DNA of 15,665 nucleotides from CAYXXN01 sp964469055 (GCA_964469055.1 CAYXXN010000054.1:1-15665), one strand, 5' to 3'. Counted from the first letter of the stretch, positions 1-7,505 are shown. Notes: generated by a model not told the origin, from the letters alone. Numbers and translations: made by a program.

Positions 1-474
1 GAGATAGCGGCGGTGGCGGCGGGCGCCGGCTGTCCGGTCATCCTCGTGCACAGCCGCGGCGACCTCGGCTCGATGCAGCGCGGCATCCGCTTCTGGGACG
101 TCGTCGCCGAGGTGCGCGCCGAGCTCGCCGAGCGCGTCGCGGTGGCGGTGACCGCGGGTCTCCGGCGCGACCGGCTGATCGTCGACCCCGGCATCGGCTT
201 CGGCAAGACGGGCCCCCAGAACTTGCTGCTGCTCGCCCACCTCGACCGGCTCGACCTCGGCCTGCCGGTCCTGGTGGGGGCCAGCCGCAAGAGCTTCCTC
301 GGCGAGGTGACCGGCGCCGCGCCGTCCGAGCGTCTGCCGGGAAGCCTCGCCGCCGCCGCCTGGGCCGCCTGCCACGGCGCCGCCCTCGTGCGCGTCCACG
401 ACGTGGCCGAGACCCGTCAGTTCCTCGCCGTCTGGCAGGCGATCCGCGACGCCGCGGCGGAGGACGCCGGGTGA
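1..474 (+). CDS. folP: Dihydropteroate synthase, C-terminal part (cut by left edge)
   Basis: FolP condenses 7,8-dihydropterin pyrophosphate with p-aminobenzoate to form dihydropteroate in cytosolic folate synthesis. The frame is open from base 1, so the first 157 visible codons are the C-terminal half of the TIM barrel; the N-terminal half lies outside the window. Visible family motifs are VHSRG near the start, DPGIGFGKTGPQN in the middle, LVGASRKSFLG (the conserved SRK loop that contacts substrate and sulfonamides) and a closing RVHDVAET. The stop TGA lies inside the GTGA at 471-474, which also starts cdaA, so the two are probably translationally coupled. The folP-cdaA-cdaR-glmM order is known from several phyla. 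Identity is secure; only the 5' end is missing. Confidence 0.96.
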   Translation, partial: EIAAVAAGAGCPVILVHSRGDLGSMQRGIRFWDVVAEVRAELAERVAVAVTAGLRRDRLIVDPGIGFGKTGPQNLLLLAHLDRLDLGLPVLVGASRKSFLGEVTGAAPSERLPGSLAAAAWAACHGAALVRVHDVAETRQFLAVWQAIRDAAAEDAG

Positions 475-1259
475 CCTTCCGTGAGTGGCTGGGCACCCTC
501 GCCTGGCGCGATCTGGTCGACGTCGCCCTGGTCGCAGTCGTCATCTACTACCTGCTGCTCTTGATCCGCGGCACGCGCGCCGTCCAGGTGCTGCTCGGCA
601 TCCTGTTCCTGGGCGCCGTCTACTACCTGGCGGGCCTCGCTGGCCTCGAGACGCTGCAGGGGCTGCTCCAGAGCTTCCTCATCGTCCTGCCCTTCGCCGT
701 CATCGTGCTCTTCCAGGCCGAGATCCGGCGCGGGCTCGCCAACTTCGGGCGCAACCCGTTGCTCGGCTTGAATACCCATCAAGAGACCGAGACGACGATC
801 CAGGAGGTGACGCTGGCGGCGAGTCACCTCGCCGCACAGCGCATCGGTGGGCTGATCGTGATCCAGCGCCTCGAGGGCCTGCGCGACGTGATCGAGAACG
901 GCGTCCGGGTCGACGCCGCCATCTCGCACGAACTGTTGATCAACATCTTCAACCCGGCAACCCCGCTCCACGACGGTGCCGTGATCGTGCAAGGCGACCG
1001 CATCGCGGCGGCGGCCTGCTTCCTTCCGCTCACCGTACGCACCGGACTGTCCAGCGACCTCGGCACCCGCCACCGGGCGGCGCTCACCATCTCCGAGGAG
1101 ACCGACGCCCTGGCCGTCGTCGTCTCGGAGGAGACCGGAGCCGTCTCGGTCGCTCTGGGCGGCGAGCTGCAGCGCGACCTCGACGCCAAGAGCCTACGCA
1201 ACCACCTGTTCCAGGCGCTCGTCAAGGACCTCACGGCGCCCCTGGGGAGACCGACTTGA
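471..1259 (+). CDS. cdaA: Membrane-bound diadenylate cyclase CdaA (DacA)
   Basis: CdaA joins two ATP to make cyclic di-AMP, a second messenger for potassium and osmotic balance and wall homeostasis. The 262-residue protein has the CdaA layout: three predicted membrane helices (about 14-31, 38-57 and 63-82), a short linker, then a DAC domain. Both DAC signatures are intact: PLHDGAVIV (DGA at 168-170) and GTRHRAA (198-204). The GTG start at 471 has GGAGGA at 459-464, six bases upstream. It overlaps the folP stop as GTGA, and its own stop overlaps the cdaR start as TTGA. In Firmicutes, CdaA is modulated by CdaR and inhibited by GlmM; both genes follow here, so the same control is plausible but not shown. 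Confidence 0.96.
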   Translation: MTFREWLGTLAWRDLVDVALVAVVIYYLLLLIRGTRAVQVLLGILFLGAVYYLAGLAGLETLQGLLQSFLIVLPFAVIVLFQAEIRRGLANFGRNPLLGLNTHQETETTIQEVTLAASHLAAQRIGGLIVIQRLEGLRDVIENGVRVDAAISHELLINIFNPATPLHDGAVIVQGDRIAAAACFLPLTVRTGLSSDLGTRHRAALTISEETDALAVVVSEETGAVSVALGGELQRDLDAKSLRNHLFQALVKDLTAPLGRPT

Positions 1260-1924
1260 ACGACGACGTGCGGGGCCTCTGGGGTCTGCGGCTGCTCGCC
1301 CTGGGGCTCGCCCTGCTGGCCTGGTTCGTGGTCAGCGGCGAGAAGCGCGAGCCCGCCAGCGAGAAGGTCGTGGACACCGGGGTGCGCTACGACCTGCCGG
1401 ACGGTTTCCTGCTGCTGGACCGCGTCGAGATGGCGACGGTGGGGGTGCGCGGACCAGTGTCGCGACTGCGCAGCCTGGCGCCATTCCAGGTGGACGTCTT
1501 CGTCAAGGTCCCCGCCGTCGAGGGCACCATCCAGGTGCCCCTTGGCCCCGACCACGTGGCCTTGCCGCCCGGCCTCGAGCTGGTGTCGATCGAGCCCAAC
1601 GTCATCGAGCTCACCCTCGACCGCGAGCAGACCGAAATCGTCGAAGTCGTCCCCCGACTGGCCGGTGAGCCGGCAGCCGGCGCCGTCGTCGTGAGCGCGC
1701 GGGTCGTCCCCAACCAGGCCCTGGTGCGCGGCCCGGCCTCGCGGGTGCGCGACCTCGAGTCGGTCTCCACGACCCCCGTCCAGCTCACGACCCACGCCCT
1801 CGACTTCGAAGAGGACGCCGTCGTGCTACCCCCCGACCGCATGATCACGATCGTCGAGCCGCGGATCGTCAAGGTCGCGGTGGAGCTCGAGATCCCCGGC
1901 GCCGAGGGCGACGACGGCGACTAG
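1256..1924 (+). CDS. cdaR: YbbR-domain protein, CdaA regulator
   Basis: CdaR proteins are anchored outside the membrane next to CdaA and modulate c-di-AMP synthesis. The predicted protein is 222 residues: one N-terminal membrane helix (about 7-26), then two YbbR-like beta domains (about 36-123 and 127-211). The repeat is visible in the sequence: VRGPVSRLRSL at 64-74 recurs as VRGPASRVRDL at 157-167. The tail is acidic. I chose the TTG at 1256 because GGGGAGA at 1244-1250 sits five bases upstream and the codon overlaps the cdaA stop (TTGA). A GTG at 1268 is the alternative and costs only four residues. Many relatives carry three or four YbbR domains, so two is short. The family call is firm; the regulatory role is inferred from gene order. 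Confidence 0.88.
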   Translation: MNDDVRGLWGLRLLALGLALLAWFVVSGEKREPASEKVVDTGVRYDLPDGFLLLDRVEMATVGVRGPVSRLRSLAPFQVDVFVKVPAVEGTIQVPLGPDHVALPPGLELVSIEPNVIELTLDREQTEIVEVVPRLAGEPAAGAVVVSARVVPNQALVRGPASRVRDLESVSTTPVQLTTHALDFEEDAVVLPPDRMITIVEPRIVKVAVELEIPGAEGDDGD

Positions 1925-1942
1925 AGCGCGGCGGCGCCGAGC

Positions 1943-3280
1943 GTGAACGCCCTCTTCGGCACCGACGGCATCCGCGCGCCCTTCGGCCGCCCGCCGCTCG
2001 ATCGCGCGACGATCACTGCCCTCGGCGTTCACTTGGCTCGTCGGCTAGCGCGGAACGGGGCGCGGCCGCTGCTGCTTTTGGGTGGGGACACCCGCGACTC
2101 GACGCCACAGCTCGCCGCCTGGCTCGCCGACGGCCTGACCGCGGGTGGCGCCGCGGTCCGCTGGGCCGGCGTCGTGCCCACGCCCGCCGTGGCACGGCTC
2201 GTGCCCGCCGTGGGAGCCGCCGCCGGAGTCGCCATCTCGGCCAGCCACAACCCCTGGCCGGACAACGGCCTCAAGCTGATCGCCGCCGACGGCGGCAAGT
2301 GGAGCGCGGAGGAGGAGGAGGCGCTCGAGGCCGAGGTCGCAAGCGAGGCAGTGCCAGCGGCGGGCGTCGCCGAACTGGTAGCGGAGCCCGAGCTTGCCGA
2401 GCGCTATCTCGACTCCCTACTCGAGCTGTTGCCCGCACCCGAGGGCCTGACGGGTCTGACCGTAGCACTCGACTGCGCCAACGGCGCCGCCACCGGGCTC
2501 GCCCCGCGCCTCTTGGCGCGCGCCGGCGCCCGCCTCCACACCCTGGGCGACCAGCCCGACGGACGCAACATCAACCAGGGCTGCGGCTCGACGGCGCCGG
2601 CGGCGCTGGCGCTGGCGACGGTGGCCAGCGGCAGCGACTTCGGCATCGCCTTCGACGGCGACGCGGATCGCGCGATCCTCGCCGACGAGACCGGCGAGAT
2701 CCGCGACGGCGATGCCATCCTCTACCTCTGGGCCCGTGCTTTGGCCGAGCGCGGTGAGCTCGTCCCACCACGGATCGTCGCCACCTCGATGAGCAACCTC
2801 GGACTCGAGCGGGCCCTCGTCCCGTGCGGTGTCGGCGTCGTGCGCTGCGAGGTCGGCGACCGGGCCGTCGTCGACACCCTGCGCCGCGAAGGCCTCACCC
2901 TCGGCGGCGAGCAGTCGGGCCACGTCGTCCACCTGGGGCTCGGGCCTACGGGCGACGGCCTGCTGACCGGCCTCATGGTGGCGGCGATCCGGCGCGAGAG
3001 CGGGCGGTCCCTCTCGCAGCTGCTGGCCGGTTTCCGCCGCTACCCGCAGGTGCTCGTCAACGTGCCGGTGCGGGTCAAACCGGACCTCGACAACCTGCCC
3101 GCCGTGAGCCAAGCGGCGGCAGCCGTCCGCGCCCGCCTGGGCAACGAAGGCCGCCTGGTCCTCCGCTACAGCGGCACCGAGCCGTTGGCGCGCGTGATGA
3201 TCGAGGGCCCCGACCAGGCGGAGATCGAACAGCTCGCCGGCGGCCTCGCCACCGCCATCACCTCAGCGATCGGCGCCTGA
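1943..3280 (+). CDS. glmM: Phosphoglucosamine mutase GlmM
   Basis: GlmM converts glucosamine-6-phosphate to glucosamine-1-phosphate, the committed step toward UDP-GlcNAc for peptidoglycan and lipopolysaccharide. At 445 residues it is full length. All four functional loops are present: ISASHNP with the phosphorylated serine at residue 101, the metal-binding DGDADR (238-243), the sugar-binding GGEQSGH (321-327) and the phosphate-binding RYSGTEP (408-414). The start is GTG at 1943, giving the typical N-terminus MNALFGTDGIRAPFG; no strong Shine-Dalgarno precedes it, and the gap after cdaR is 18 bases. It is last in the cluster. Its final 18 bases overlap the end of the convergent pdxJ gene. Confidence 0.97.
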   Translation: MNALFGTDGIRAPFGRPPLDRATITALGVHLARRLARNGARPLLLLGGDTRDSTPQLAAWLADGLTAGGAAVRWAGVVPTPAVARLVPAVGAAAGVAISASHNPWPDNGLKLIAADGGKWSAEEEEALEAEVASEAVPAAGVAELVAEPELAERYLDSLLELLPAPEGLTGLTVALDCANGAATGLAPRLLARAGARLHTLGDQPDGRNINQGCGSTAPAALALATVASGSDFGIAFDGDADRAILADETGEIRDGDAILYLWARALAERGELVPPRIVATSMSNLGLERALVPCGVGVVRCEVGDRAVVDTLRREGLTLGGEQSGHVVHLGLGPTGDGLLTGLMVAAIRRESGRSLSQLLAGFRRYPQVLVNVPVRVKPDLDNLPAVSQAAAAVRARLGNEGRLVLRYSGTEPLARVMIEGPDQAEIEQLAGGLATAITSAIGA

Positions 3281-4018
3281 GCTGCTGCCCGCGGGCGCCA
3301 GCGCCGCGAGGTAGGCCTCCACCGCCTCCTCGAGCCCCATCCACAGCGCGTCCGAGATCAGGGCGTGGCCGATCGAGACCTCGAGCAGCCCAGGCAAGCG
3401 AGCGGTGAGGTACCCGAGGTTCTCGAGATCGAGGTCGTGCCCGGCGTTCACCCCCAGCCCCAACTCTCCGGCCCGCTCGGCGGCCGCCCGATAGGGTACC
3501 AACGCCTCCTCGCGCCGCGCCGTCGGGAAGGCCCGCGCGTAGGCTTCCGTAGTGAGCTCGATCCGGTCTGCGCTCACCGCCGCGGCGCCCGCCACCTCCT
3601 CGGTTACCGGATCCACGAAGAGACTCACCCGGCAATCGGCTTTCTGGAGCCGCTCGACCACTCCCGCGAGCCAGGGGCGGTCGACCGTGGCGAATCGCCA
3701 GCCGGCGTTCGAGGTCAAGACACCCGGCGGGTCCGGCACCAGCGTCGCCTGGGCCGGCCGGACTTCCTCGACCAGGGCCAGGTACTCGGCCGACGGGTAG
3801 CCCTCGATGTTGAACTCCACGCCGCGCGGCAGCACGTCAGCCAGCGCCAGCACGTCGGCGCGGCGGATGTGGCGGCCGTCCGGGCGTGGGTGCACGGTGA
3901 TGCCGTGGCAACCCGCCTCGACGCACGTCAGGGCGGCCCGCACGACGTCCGGTACGGCGCCGCCGCGTGCGTTGCGCAGCGTCGCCACCTTGTTGACGTT
4001 GACCGACAGACGGACCAC
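3263..4018 (-). CDS. pdxJ: Pyridoxine 5'-phosphate synthase PdxJ
   Basis: PdxJ makes pyridoxine 5'-phosphate from deoxyxylulose 5-phosphate and 3-amino-2-oxopropyl phosphate, the last ring-forming step of DXP-dependent vitamin B6 synthesis. The 251-residue protein carries the family blocks ATLRNARGG (12-20), HPRPDGRHI (43-51), FNIEGYPSAEY (69-79), NAGHDL (191-196) and EVSIGHA (213-219). By alignment to E. coli, catalytic His45, Glu72 and His193 correspond to His43, Glu72 and His194. The N-terminal pair that is Asp-His in E. coli (VNIDH) is Asn-Lys here (VNVNK), a form I recall from Bacteroidota. The start is GTG at 4018, eight bases after the response-regulator stop, so the two are likely cotranscribed. 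In related clusters pdxJ usually follows glmM on the same strand; here it is reversed. Confidence 0.94.
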   Translation of the reverse strand: MVRLSVNVNKVATLRNARGGAVPDVVRAALTCVEAGCHGITVHPRPDGRHIRRADVLALADVLPRGVEFNIEGYPSAEYLALVEEVRPAQATLVPDPPGVLTSNAGWRFATVDRPWLAGVVERLQKADCRVSLFVDPVTEEVAGAAAVSADRIELTTEAYARAFPTARREEALVPYRAAAERAGELGLGVNAGHDLDLENLGYLTARLPGLLEVSIGHALISDALWMGLEEAVEAYLAALAPAGSSSGADR

Positions 4019-4026
4019 GACCCACC

Positions 4027-5406
4027 CTAGCCGGCTGGCGCCTGCCGGTATTCCTTCAGCTTGCGCTGCAAGGTGCGCAGCCCGATGCCCAGCACCTCGG
4101 CGGTCCGGGCGCGATGCCCGCCGCAGAGTGCCAGCGTCTCCAGGATTGCCTGCTGCTCGATGTCGGCCATGGTGCGAGGGACCTCGGCGCTCTGGATGCG
4201 GCCGCCAAGCGCCGTGGCGGGAGCCCTCTCGACCCCCAGTTCGGCCGGCAGGTCGGCGAGCTCGATCGTCTCGCCCTGGTGGAAGACGACCAGCGACTCG
4301 AGCACGTTCTTCAACTCCCGCACGTTGCCCGGCCAGCGGTAGCGCTCGAGCGCCGCCACGGCCGCCGCCGACAGCCGCTTGGGCGGCCGCCCATGCTCGG
4401 CGCAGAAACGGGCCAGGAAGTGCTCCGCCAGGAGCGGGATGTCCTCCCGCCGCTCGCGCAGCGGCGGGATGGCGAGGGTGACCACCTTCAGCCGGTAGTA
4501 GAGGTCCTCGCGGAAGCGGCCTTTCGCCACGGCGTCCTCGACGTCGCGATTGGTGGCCGCCAGCAGCCGGAAATCGACATCGATCGCCTCGCTGCCACCC
4601 ACGCGCATGACGTGCCGCTCCTCGAGCACGCGCAGGAGCTTCACCTGCAGCTCCGGGTAGAGCTCGCTGATCTCGTCGAGGAAGAGCGTGCCGCGGTGCG
4701 CGAGCTCGAACTTGCCGATCTTGCGACCGACGGCGCCGGTGAAGGAGCCCCGCTCGTGACCAAAGAGCTCGCTCTCCAGGATGTCCTGCGGGATGGCGCC
4801 GCAGTTGATCGCCAGGAAGCGCTCGTCGCGCCGCGGGCTCGCCAGATGGAGGGCGTTGGCAACCAGCTCCTTGCCGGTACCGCTCTCACCGACCAGCAGC
4901 ACCGTCGAGCGGGTCGGCGCCACCAGGTGCATTTGCTCGAAGAGTCGCTCCATCGCCGCCGAGCCGCCGATGATGCTCTCGAACCCGAAGCGCTTGTCGA
5001 GCCGCTCGCGCAGGCTCGACACCTCCTCCTTGAGCTGCCGGTTCTCGAGCAGGTTGCGCACCCGAGTGCGCAACTCGTAGAGGTCGACCGGCTTGGTCAA
5101 GTAGTCGTCCGCCCCGACCTGCATCGCCTGCACGGCGGACTCGATCGAGCCGTAGCCAGTGACCAGGACCACCGGCAGGTCGAGGCCTCGCCGGCGCACC
5201 TCGGCGAGGAAGCCCAAGCCGTCGAGGTCGGGCATCTTGAGGTCGCAGATGACGAGAGCCCCATCTCCCCGCGCCTCCAGCTCCGCCAGGGCCCGCCGAG
5301 CGTCGTCGAACGTGCGCACCTCGAGCCCGGCCTTCTCCAGCGCCAGCGCCATCGCCTGGCGGGAGCCCGACTCGTCATCGATCACCAGGATCAGGGGGGC
5401 AGCCAT
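4027..5406 (-). CDS. NtrC-family sigma-54-dependent response regulator
   Basis: This is a two-component activator that remodels sigma-54 RNA polymerase. From the ATG at 5406 it has 459 residues: a receiver domain (1-120) with acidic pair D10-D11, phosphoacceptor D55 and K105; an AAA+ domain (about 143-372) with Walker A GESGTGKE (173-180), Walker B LFLDE (241-245) and the FREDLYYRL arginine region (298-306); and a Fis-type helix-turn-helix near 417-453. The sigma-54 contact loop reads GSFTGA (220-225) rather than the usual GAFTGA. TTG (5436) and GTG (5433) codons lie upstream in frame, but the ATG gives the normal receiver start (MAAPLILVIDDE). No histidine kinase gene is adjacent, so its partner and targets are unknown. 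It precedes pdxJ by eight bases. I cannot assign AtoC, ZraR or another subgroup. Confidence 0.93.
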   Translation of the reverse strand: MAAPLILVIDDESGSRQAMALALEKAGLEVRTFDDARRALAELEARGDGALVICDLKMPDLDGLGFLAEVRRRGLDLPVVLVTGYGSIESAVQAMQVGADDYLTKPVDLYELRTRVRNLLENRQLKEEVSSLRERLDKRFGFESIIGGSAAMERLFEQMHLVAPTRSTVLLVGESGTGKELVANALHLASPRRDERFLAINCGAIPQDILESELFGHERGSFTGAVGRKIGKFELAHRGTLFLDEISELYPELQVKLLRVLEERHVMRVGGSEAIDVDFRLLAATNRDVEDAVAKGRFREDLYYRLKVVTLAIPPLRERREDIPLLAEHFLARFCAEHGRPPKRLSAAAVAALERYRWPGNVRELKNVLESLVVFHQGETIELADLPAELGVERAPATALGGRIQSAEVPRTMADIEQQAILETLALCGGHRARTAEVLGIGLRTLQRKLKEYRQAPAG

Positions 5407-5439
5407 GGGGGCGCCATTTTGGCACAGTCTCACCAAGAA

Positions 5440-5452
5440 CCCCCGACGGGGG
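5440..5452 (-). terminator. Short GC hairpin between two minus-strand genes, possible weak terminator
   Basis: On the minus strand this reads CCCCC-GTC-GGGGG followed by TTCTT. It is a perfect 5-bp stem with a three-base loop and only a weak T-rich tail, in the 115-base gap between the bactofilin-like gene (stop at 5522) and the response regulator (ATG at 5406). It could attenuate read-through or act as a leader hairpin. The short stem and interrupted T run make this tentative. The rest of the gap is GC-rich with nothing recognisable. Confidence 0.3.
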
Positions 5453-5521
5453 AATCACCCGGCGGCCCCGAAGGCGCGCGGCCGAGCTCCCAGCGCCCGG
5501 ACGGGGCCTCAGCGCCCGGCC

Positions 5522-7006
5522 CTAGCTCCGTTCGACCTCGTCGTCCGCCCAGCCCGTGTCAGCGGGAGGTTCCCGCTCGGCCGGTGCCGGCGGAGGTGGA
5601 GGAGGCACGGCCGCCGCCCGCTGCCAGCCCTCCGCGGTGCCGAAGCGGGTCAGGAGCGAAGCGCCGAAGCCCACCGTCCAGGCCGCGTACCAGATGAAGG
5701 TGCCGAGAATGAGGATCATCACGGCGACGGCACGCAGGGGAAAGGGACCGGTGTTGATCAGATGGCCGATGAGCGAGCCGGCGTAGATCACGGCGATGCC
5801 GGCCATCGCCTGCAGGTACGGACTGCCCGTGGCGCCTCCGAACCGTGCCTCGAGCGCCAGCCCCACCCGCCGCGCCACCGCCACGAAGCCGAAGAACCCG
5901 GCGACGAACAGGCCGAAGATCGCGAACGGCAGCAAGAGCAGCAGCGGAATGCCGATGATCGACACGCAGAGCACCACGACAACGAGGATCAGCAGCGGCA
6001 GGAACAGGGCCTGGGCCAGGAGACCCACGAGCCCGCTCTTCCACGGCTCGCTCTCGACGCGGCGCTCCATGCGCTCCACGGGCCGGCGTGCGACGAGCAG
6101 CGCCAGGCAGGCCAGGAGGGACAGGAAGACCGCCCAGAAGAACTTCCAGCCCACCTTCATCCAGCGCTCCCAGGGGCGGAACTCGAGCTCGTGATCCTTC
6201 CAGCCCTTGAGCCAGGGGCCCAGCGCCACCTTGGGGCCGAACGGCGTCTCGACGATCTTGCCGCCGATCTCCACGTTCTCGCCACGTTCGACCGAGCCGC
6301 CCACGGCCACGGCGTCGCCGCCCACGCGGGCGCCGTCCACCAGCTCGACGGAGCCGCCGATCGCCGCCACGTCGCCCGTCACCTCGCCGGAGACCTCGAG
6401 CGAGCCGCCCACGACCACGGCGTCACCCCGCACCTCGCCCAGTACCTCGAGCGTGCCGCCGACCACGACGACGTCGTCGCTGACCTCGTTCTCCTCGACG
6501 ACCAGGCTGTCGCCCACCACCACCTGCGTGTCGCGGTGCACCCGGCGTCTCTCCTCGCCGTCTCCCTCTTCCTCCTCGTCGGCGACGATAGCTTCGCTCT
6601 CCTCCTCTCCGTCCTCGGCCTCCGCTTCGACCTCGCTCGCCGCCGCCTCGTCCAGGGGAGCGAGGAACAGCGCGCGCAGTTCTTCCACGGGCAGAGCGGA
6701 GGCGGCGCGCAGCAGCCGCGCCGTCGGGCCGCCCAGCCGCGCTGCGAGCTCGTCGTCGGCGACCGGCGCGCCGTCCAGGGCGACGCCGTCCTCCCCGACC
6801 TCGATCGACCGCGGACCCTCGCCAGGCTCGCGGGGCTCGAACAACACGCCGCCGCGCAGCATCCGTACCTCGAAGCGCTCCTCGAGCGCTTCCCGCAGCT
6901 CGGCCGGAGCCACGTCCTCCTGAGCGGCGAGCGCGCCACCCCAGGCCAGGGTCATCCAGAAACCGATCGCCGCGGTCCGCAGCCATCGAGAGCGAAGCTC
7001 ACGCAT
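5522..7006 (-). CDS. Membrane protein with extracytoplasmic bactofilin-like beta-repeats
   Basis: The 494-residue protein has several parts. A signal peptide (about 1-27: basic start, hydrophobic core, GALAA cleavage region) leads into a variable region (30-115) and a strongly acidic linker (117-150). Five repeats of 17-19 residues follow (162-250), with the core pattern VVVGGSLEVSGEV-GD typical of bactofilin (polymer-forming, PF04519) beta-helices. Then come five predicted membrane helices (about 287-306, 333-352, 355-376, 400-418 and 425-450) and a Pro-rich tail. Arginines after helices 1 and 3 place those sides in the cytosol, so the repeats should lie outside the membrane. I chose ATG 7006 because GAGAGGAG sits about eight bases upstream; a GTG at 7015 overlaps that site. 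The gene overlaps the upstream membrane-protein gene by eight bases. The molecular function is unknown; an envelope scaffold controlled by the nearby ECF sigma factor is an inference. Confidence 0.85.
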   Translation of the reverse strand: MRELRSRWLRTAAIGFWMTLAWGGALAAQEDVAPAELREALEERFEVRMLRGGVLFEPREPGEGPRSIEVGEDGVALDGAPVADDELAARLGGPTARLLRAASALPVEELRALFLAPLDEAAASEVEAEAEDGEEESEAIVADEEEEGDGEERRRVHRDTQVVVGDSLVVEENEVSDDVVVVGGTLEVLGEVRGDAVVVGGSLEVSGEVTGDVAAIGGSVELVDGARVGGDAVAVGGSVERGENVEIGGKIVETPFGPKVALGPWLKGWKDHELEFRPWERWMKVGWKFFWAVFLSLLACLALLVARRPVERMERRVESEPWKSGLVGLLAQALFLPLLILVVVVLCVSIIGIPLLLLLPFAIFGLFVAGFFGFVAVARRVGLALEARFGGATGSPYLQAMAGIAVIYAGSLIGHLINTGPFPLRAVAVMILILGTFIWYAAWTVGFGASLLTRFGTAEGWQRAAAVPPPPPPAPAEREPPADTGWADDEVERS

Positions 7007-7505
7007 GATGCCCACTCCTCTCCACCAACAGCATCTGCAGTCGCCAGAACGCGGCCAGCGCGACGCACGCCGCCGCCAGACAGAAGCCGAGAACCGAGGG
7101 GCCGCGCAGGGCGGCCACCAGGGGCTCCCCCGCGCCGACGAGCGCCGCCAGCGTCGTTCCGGCGACCGCCGCTCCCTGCCCTAGCCCCACCATGCTCCGC
7201 GCCGCGAGTGCCGCGAGCTGACCCGAGCGGCCGAGCTCGAGCAGCAAGCCGACGAGGTGGCTCAGCGCCGGCACGGCAAGGAGCAGGCCGGCCGCGAAGG
7301 CCCAGCCCAGGGCCCGAGCGGGCAGCCATCCCGCGGGGGGGAAGACCAGTCCAGCCGCTTGCAGCACGGCGCCGACCAGCCCAGCCGGGGGCGCCGTCGC
7401 CGGCCAGCGCGCGAAGACGGCAGCCAGGGCGCCTTCGGCGTCGGGAGCGTCAGCGAGCTCCCGGGCGAGCCAGTGGGTGACGGCGGTGCGCAGCTTGCGG
7501 CTCAT
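6999..7505 (-). CDS. Small membrane protein downstream of ECF sigma factor, candidate atypical anti-sigma
   Basis: I do not recognise a named family in this 168-residue protein. The N-terminal 55 residues are soluble, with an alanine-rich segment ending in ATAPPAGLVGAVLQAAG that resembles the Ala/Pro linker near the membrane in many anti-sigma factors. Three predicted helices follow (about 65-88, 104-124 and 135-155), and the tail is basic. No HxxxCxxC zinc motif is present, so it is not a standard zinc-finger (ZAS) anti-sigma. The ATG start at 7505 has a strong AGGGAGGA site about four bases upstream. It lies 79 bases after the ECF sigma gene and overlaps the bactofilin-like gene by eight bases, which suggests one functional unit. 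The anti-sigma role is inferred from position. Confidence 0.75.
   Translation of the reverse strand: MSRKLRTAVTHWLARELADAPDAEGALAAVFARWPATAPPAGLVGAVLQAAGLVFPPAGWLPARALGWAFAAGLLLAVPALSHLVGLLLELGRSGQLAALAARSMVGLGQGAAVAGTTLAALVGAGEPLVAALRGPSVLGFCLAAACVALAAFWRLQMLLVERSGHHA

Noticed and set aside
2190..2204. TGGCACG-N4-GTGC inside glmM, one mismatch from a sigma-54 site
   Set aside because: It lies in conserved coding sequence with no gene start downstream within reach, so chance is the simpler explanation.
5159..7480. A 773-codon open frame on the plus strand across the regulator and bactofilin-like genes
   Set aside because: It is antisense to two genes with clear domains, and its product is low-complexity Arg/Pro/Gln/His sequence with no motif. 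Long antisense frames are expected at this GC content.
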